Shown one piece after another: positions 5,154-7,486 of a DNA stretch of 7,486 nt. The DNA is taken from the NCBI GenBank assembly GCA_002770955.1, contig PCUH01000297.1, forward strand, positions 1 through 7,486, given 5' to 3'. Under the pieces are notes generated by a model. It ran no database searches, was not told the origin of the DNA, and was given only the letters and a program-made list of their open reading frames with translations. Made by a program: the position numbers and the translations under genes. How positions within the stretch are numbered: position 1 is the stretch's first letter; each line of letters opens with the position of its first letter. This DNA comes from Flavobacteriales bacterium CG18_big_fil_WC_8_21_14_2_50_32_9. Lineage in GTDB: Bacteria; Bacteroidota; Bacteroidia; Flavobacteriales_E; Vicingaceae.

Positions 5154-6641
5154 TTACCTCAAAAACTGTTTCGCATTCACCTCATTGTAATCTTTTCGCC
5201 ATTGTAGTGCTGCTTCTAAATAGATGTGTTCTAATACAGGTTTGTCATCAGTTAATAACAAAGCATCATCAAAATTCAAATCCATTTCGTAAATCATGTT
5301 GTGAATAATTTGTTGTTTCGCTTTTAACTCATTTTTCCCACTCATAAACAATAAATTTCGTTCATTTTCTTCTCCTGGGGTTGCAATTAAATGAATATCA
5401 AATTTTGCTTGTTTTAAGGTTTTATACAACGAACGAGCTGCTCTACCTTTGCTTCCATTTATAAATCCATAAAAATTAACTACTAGCAATCCATTGTCTG
5501 TTAATTTATGTTGAATATCTGCAAATGCTTCAACAGTCATTAGATGTACAGGAGGTGTTTCACTATTGTATAAATCGTAAATAATTACATCATATTTTTT
5601 GTTGGTAGTTCTTATATAATGCCTTGCATCATCAATAATAACATCAACATTTTCAGCAATAAAAAAATATTTTTTTGCCAATTTTTCAATACGAGCATCA
5701 ATTTCAACAATATCTACCGTATATCCATTATTTATAAGTTGTTTATAAACGGTGCCCCCTCCCATGCCTAACAATAATGCCTTTTTACCATTGCTATACG
5801 AATTGATATTATACATCAACACATCTACATAACCCCACAAACTTTCTGAAGGGCTTTCTAAATTCATTATGGTTTGAGAAATATTATTTACAATTAATTC
5901 TCTGTAAATTTTCCCATTGGGATATTGCCTATCCATTACCTTAATGTTACCTAAAATTCCATCTGATTCTTCTATTACGCCTGGGGTTTTTGACGTTGAA
6001 AAATTATAAGAAATTAGTGCGAAAAAAGCAATTCCTATCACTTTAATAGTTGTTTTTTTTGAATATATAAAAAGTATAAGAGCAATTATAACTACCAGTA
6101 AACCATAGCCATACAATGTTTTTGTTATACCATAGTTTGGTAATAAGTAAAATCCCACTAAAAAAGTAGAGAAAATACCTCCCAAGGTGGATACAGCATA
6201 GACTGTTCCACTGTTTTTACCCGATTCTTTTGCTTGAGATGTAAGCAAATTAATAAGCATTGGAGAAACTGCTCCAAATAGCACTAAAGGAAAAAATAAA
6301 AAGCACATTAATGAAATTATTGTTCCCATTAATAATGAAAAATTAATGGTAATAGGCAAAATAAAACTACTAATTATTGGAGTTAGGGTAAGTAACAAAC
6401 CACCAAGCAACATCAACCAAGCAACTTGTTTCTGATTACTGGTTTTTGAAGAAAGATATCCTCCAAAATAATACCCAGAAGTTAATGCTGTTAGCGTAAT
6501 TCCAAGCACTGCTGCCCAAACATAGATGGATGTACCAAAAAATGGAGCTAAAATTTTAGCACTACACAATTCCACACACATTACTGCCCCGCCTTCTATA
6601 AAAGCAAGGATGAAAAGCAAGTTTTTTATATTTTTTGTCAT
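5154..6641 (-). CDS. Membrane protein fused to a spermidine-synthase-like domain
   Basis: The 495-residue protein has an N-terminal membrane half (about 5-213) with roughly seven hydrophobic segments, starting with the family-typical EGGAVMCVELCSAKILAPFFG and VWAAVLG...SGYYFGGYL. A cytoplasmic Rossmann methyltransferase-fold domain follows (about 225-495). That domain shows the SAM-binding loop LGMGGGT (291-297), the acidic strand end VEIDAR (312-317), IIDDAR (335-340), IIYDLYNSETPP (353-364) and the late motif LLTDDKPVLE (462-471). The fold is that of fused MFS/spermidine-synthase-like proteins. The polyamine synthase DG and D-x-x-DP-GPA active-site patterns are replaced by DAR and DLYNSETPP, so I would not call it a true spermidine synthase; substrate is unknown. 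It starts 11 bases after higA and should be cotranscribed with it. Confidence 0.85.
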   Translation of the reverse strand: MTKNIKNLLFILAFIEGGAVMCVELCSAKILAPFFGTSIYVWAAVLGITLTALTSGYYFGGYLSSKTSNQKQVAWLMLLGGLLLTLTPIISSFILPITINFSLLMGTIISLMCFLFFPLVLFGAVSPMLINLLTSQAKESGKNSGTVYAVSTLGGIFSTFLVGFYLLPNYGITKTLYGYGLLVVIIALILFIYSKKTTIKVIGIAFFALISYNFSTSKTPGVIEESDGILGNIKVMDRQYPNGKIYRELIVNNISQTIMNLESPSESLWGYVDVLMYNINSYSNGKKALLLGMGGGTVYKQLINNGYTVDIVEIDARIEKLAKKYFFIAENVDVIIDDARHYIRTTNKKYDVIIYDLYNSETPPVHLMTVEAFADIQHKLTDNGLLVVNFYGFINGSKGRAARSLYKTLKQAKFDIHLIATPGEENERNLLFMSGKNELKAKQQIIHNMIYEMDLNFDDALLLTDDKPVLEHIYLEAALQWRKDYNEVNAKQFLR

Positions 6642-6652
6642 CTGAAAAAGTT

Positions 6653-7009
6653 TTAAGCCGAATGTAAAAAAACCTCTTCAGGTAATTTAAAATAATCTTT
6701 TAATTTTTGTGCCATTTTTAATGTAATTTCTCTTCTACCCGAAAGAATAGATGATATATGTCCTTTGCTACCAATAACAGACTCCAAGTCTTTAGCTTTC
6801 AATCCCATTTCTTCCATTTTTAGTTTTATCACTTCTATCGGATTTAGTTGAGGAAGTTTCACATGTTTATCTTCATAATCTTTTACTAAAATTAGCAATA
6901 ATGCCAATTCATCAGCTTCGTTTGTACCTTCTACTGCATTAAAAATTTCTAATGTTCTTTTAATGGCTTTTTGATAAGCTGCTTCTGTTTTTAAAACTTT
7001 CCATTCCAT
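6653..7009 (-). CDS. higA: HigA-family antitoxin (helix-turn-helix)
   Basis: The 118-residue protein reads as a HigA antitoxin of the long type. The N-terminal helical part has the family patterns YQKAIKRTLEIF, GTNEADELALLLILVKDYEDKHV and PIEVIKLKMEEMGL. It is followed by an XRE-type helix-turn-helix (about 56-111) with KAKDLESVIG and recognition helix SKGHISSILSGRR (81-93). It should neutralise HigB and repress its own operon. It begins 4 bases after the higB stop, in the toxin-first order typical of higBA, and is followed after 11 bases by the membrane fusion protein gene. The ATG start is supported by the tight spacing. Confidence 0.9.
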   Translation of the reverse strand: MEWKVLKTEAAYQKAIKRTLEIFNAVEGTNEADELALLLILVKDYEDKHVKLPQLNPIEVIKLKMEEMGLKAKDLESVIGSKGHISSILSGRREITLKMAQKLKDYFKLPEEVFLHSA

Positions 7010-7013
7010 AACT

Positions 7014-7343
7014 TTATTTTGCTTTATAGGTTAATATTTTTGTGTCAAATTCTATTTTTTCTGTGTCTATTTTATCATACGCTGCATGTGTTCCAAACCA
7101 AATAATATAGGCTGCTGATTGTTTAAAGTTAATGGAAAAAATTAAACGAAAATCATTACCTTTGATATTAAATATTACCCTATCATTTGAAACAATACTG
7201 GCATTTCTGTAAACTTCTTTTAATTCATTAAAATTACTAAACTCACATTTTAAAAACTCATTATACCATGTTAATAAAGCCGTTTTTGCTGATGGATACT
7301 TATCTACATAATACAAAACAGCCCGTTTAACTATAATATTCAT
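7014..7343 (-). CDS. higB: HigB-family toxin (putative mRNA interferase)
   Basis: The 109-residue protein belongs to the HigB branch of the RelE/ParE-like fold. Family signatures seen are KTALLTWYNEF (20-30), the core FNIKGNDFRLIFSINF (58-73) and the C-terminal FGTHAAYDKID (83-93). Members cut mRNA in a ribosome-dependent way; the GTHAxYDKI segment is the best-conserved part of the family. The length is normal and the frame intact, so the toxin looks functional. It is the first gene of the minus-strand unit, directly before higA. A promoter candidate and palindrome lie upstream. Cleavage activity is inferred from the family, not shown here. Confidence 0.9.
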   Translation of the reverse strand: MNIIVKRAVLYYVDKYPSAKTALLTWYNEFLKCEFSNFNELKEVYRNASIVSNDRVIFNIKGNDFRLIFSINFKQSAAYIIWFGTHAAYDKIDTEKIEFDTKILTYKAK

Positions 7344-7446
7344 TAATTTAAATATTTATTTATTGTTTCGCTTTTAACCCATAAAATTAACTTCGTTGAA
7401 CTTGCAAGCTCGGTTCATGAATTTTCTACGATATAAGTAATACCAA

Positions 7447-7473
7447 CAAATTTAGCTATTTTCAATAACCCAA
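7447..7473 (-). promoter_or_regulatory. Possible promoter of higBA and the membrane protein gene
   Basis: On the minus strand, TAAATTTG (plus 7447-7454) is a perfect -7 box. A TTTG whose TTG lies at 7471-7473 is 16 bases upstream, one base shorter than the usual range. The start would be near 7440, leaving a leader of about 97 bases. The box is good but the spacing is tight. Confidence 0.4.
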
Positions 7474-7480
7474 ATTTGGG
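7469..7480. promoter_or_regulatory. Palindrome, candidate HigA operator
   Basis: CCCAAATTTGGG is a perfect 12-bp palindrome overlapping the -33 element of the candidate higB promoter. A dimeric helix-turn-helix protein such as HigA would suit a site of this symmetry and place. Assignment as operator is inference. Confidence 0.4.
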
Positions 7481-7486
7481 TATTAC

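Larger units (their letters stand above)
7437..7486. repeat. Inverted repeat upstream of higB
   Basis: GTAATACC (7437-7444) is the perfect reverse complement of GGTATTAC (7479-7486), with 34 bases between. The right arm touches the window edge and may extend further. The interval contains both the predicted higB promoter and the CCCAAATTTGGG palindrome. Confidence 0.5.

Noticed and set aside
5313..7378. 16-mer TTGTTTCGCTTTTAAC at 5313-5328 and 7363-7378, considered as a possible attachment-site duplication flanking the higBA unit.
   Set aside because: The first copy is within intact coding sequence of the membrane fusion protein and there is no integrase or other mobility gene; chance in AT-rich DNA is likelier.
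7396..7425. GGTTCATGAA and a nearby TGAAC/GTTCA pairing, considered as part of a tRNA.
   Set aside because: No acceptor stem, anticodon arm or D arm can be formed around it; the pairing is only 5 bp.

Overview
The window is AT-rich and its protein set points to Bacteroidota, most likely Flavobacteriia. Three things support this: a NusB far longer than the proteobacterial form, several promoters of the Bacteroidota type (TAnnTTTG at -7, sometimes with TTG about 17-19 bases upstream) in place of -35/-10 boxes, and gene starts without obvious Shine-Dalgarno sequences. Placement below class is not possible from the sequence alone.

Left part (1-2483), minus strand: ribosomal protein L19 (rplS), with a clear promoter and a strong intrinsic terminator, and upstream of it a single-polypeptide ABC exporter half-transporter. 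Centre (2484-2934): a 451-base divergent intergenic region with no convincing gene but much structure. It holds an 18-bp direct repeat, and a 158-bp element bounded by imperfect inverted repeats that contains two tandem 61-bp units, each able to form a hairpin. The predicted promoter of the next gene lies in the right end of that element. Right of it (2935-5080), plus strand: a leucine dehydrogenase-type amino acid dehydrogenase and a Bacteroidota-type NusB.

Right part (5154-7343), minus strand: a tight three-gene unit that reads higB (toxin), higA (antitoxin), then a membrane protein fused to a spermidine-synthase-like SAM-binding domain. The spacings are 4 and 11 bases. A perfect 12-bp palindrome next to the predicted higB promoter is a candidate HigA operator. 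This unit converges on nusB.

Most genes are ordinary housekeeping or metabolic genes: translation (L19), rRNA transcription antitermination (NusB), branched-chain amino acid oxidation (leucine dehydrogenase) and export (ABC protein). The accessory-looking parts are the toxin-antitoxin pair coupled to the fused methyltransferase-fold membrane protein, and the repetitive DNA. Short repeats follow the stop codons of three genes (ABC exporter, leucine dehydrogenase, nusB). I found no clear evidence of a wholly new system. The best candidates for a second look are the 2720-2877 element and the higBA-linked membrane protein.
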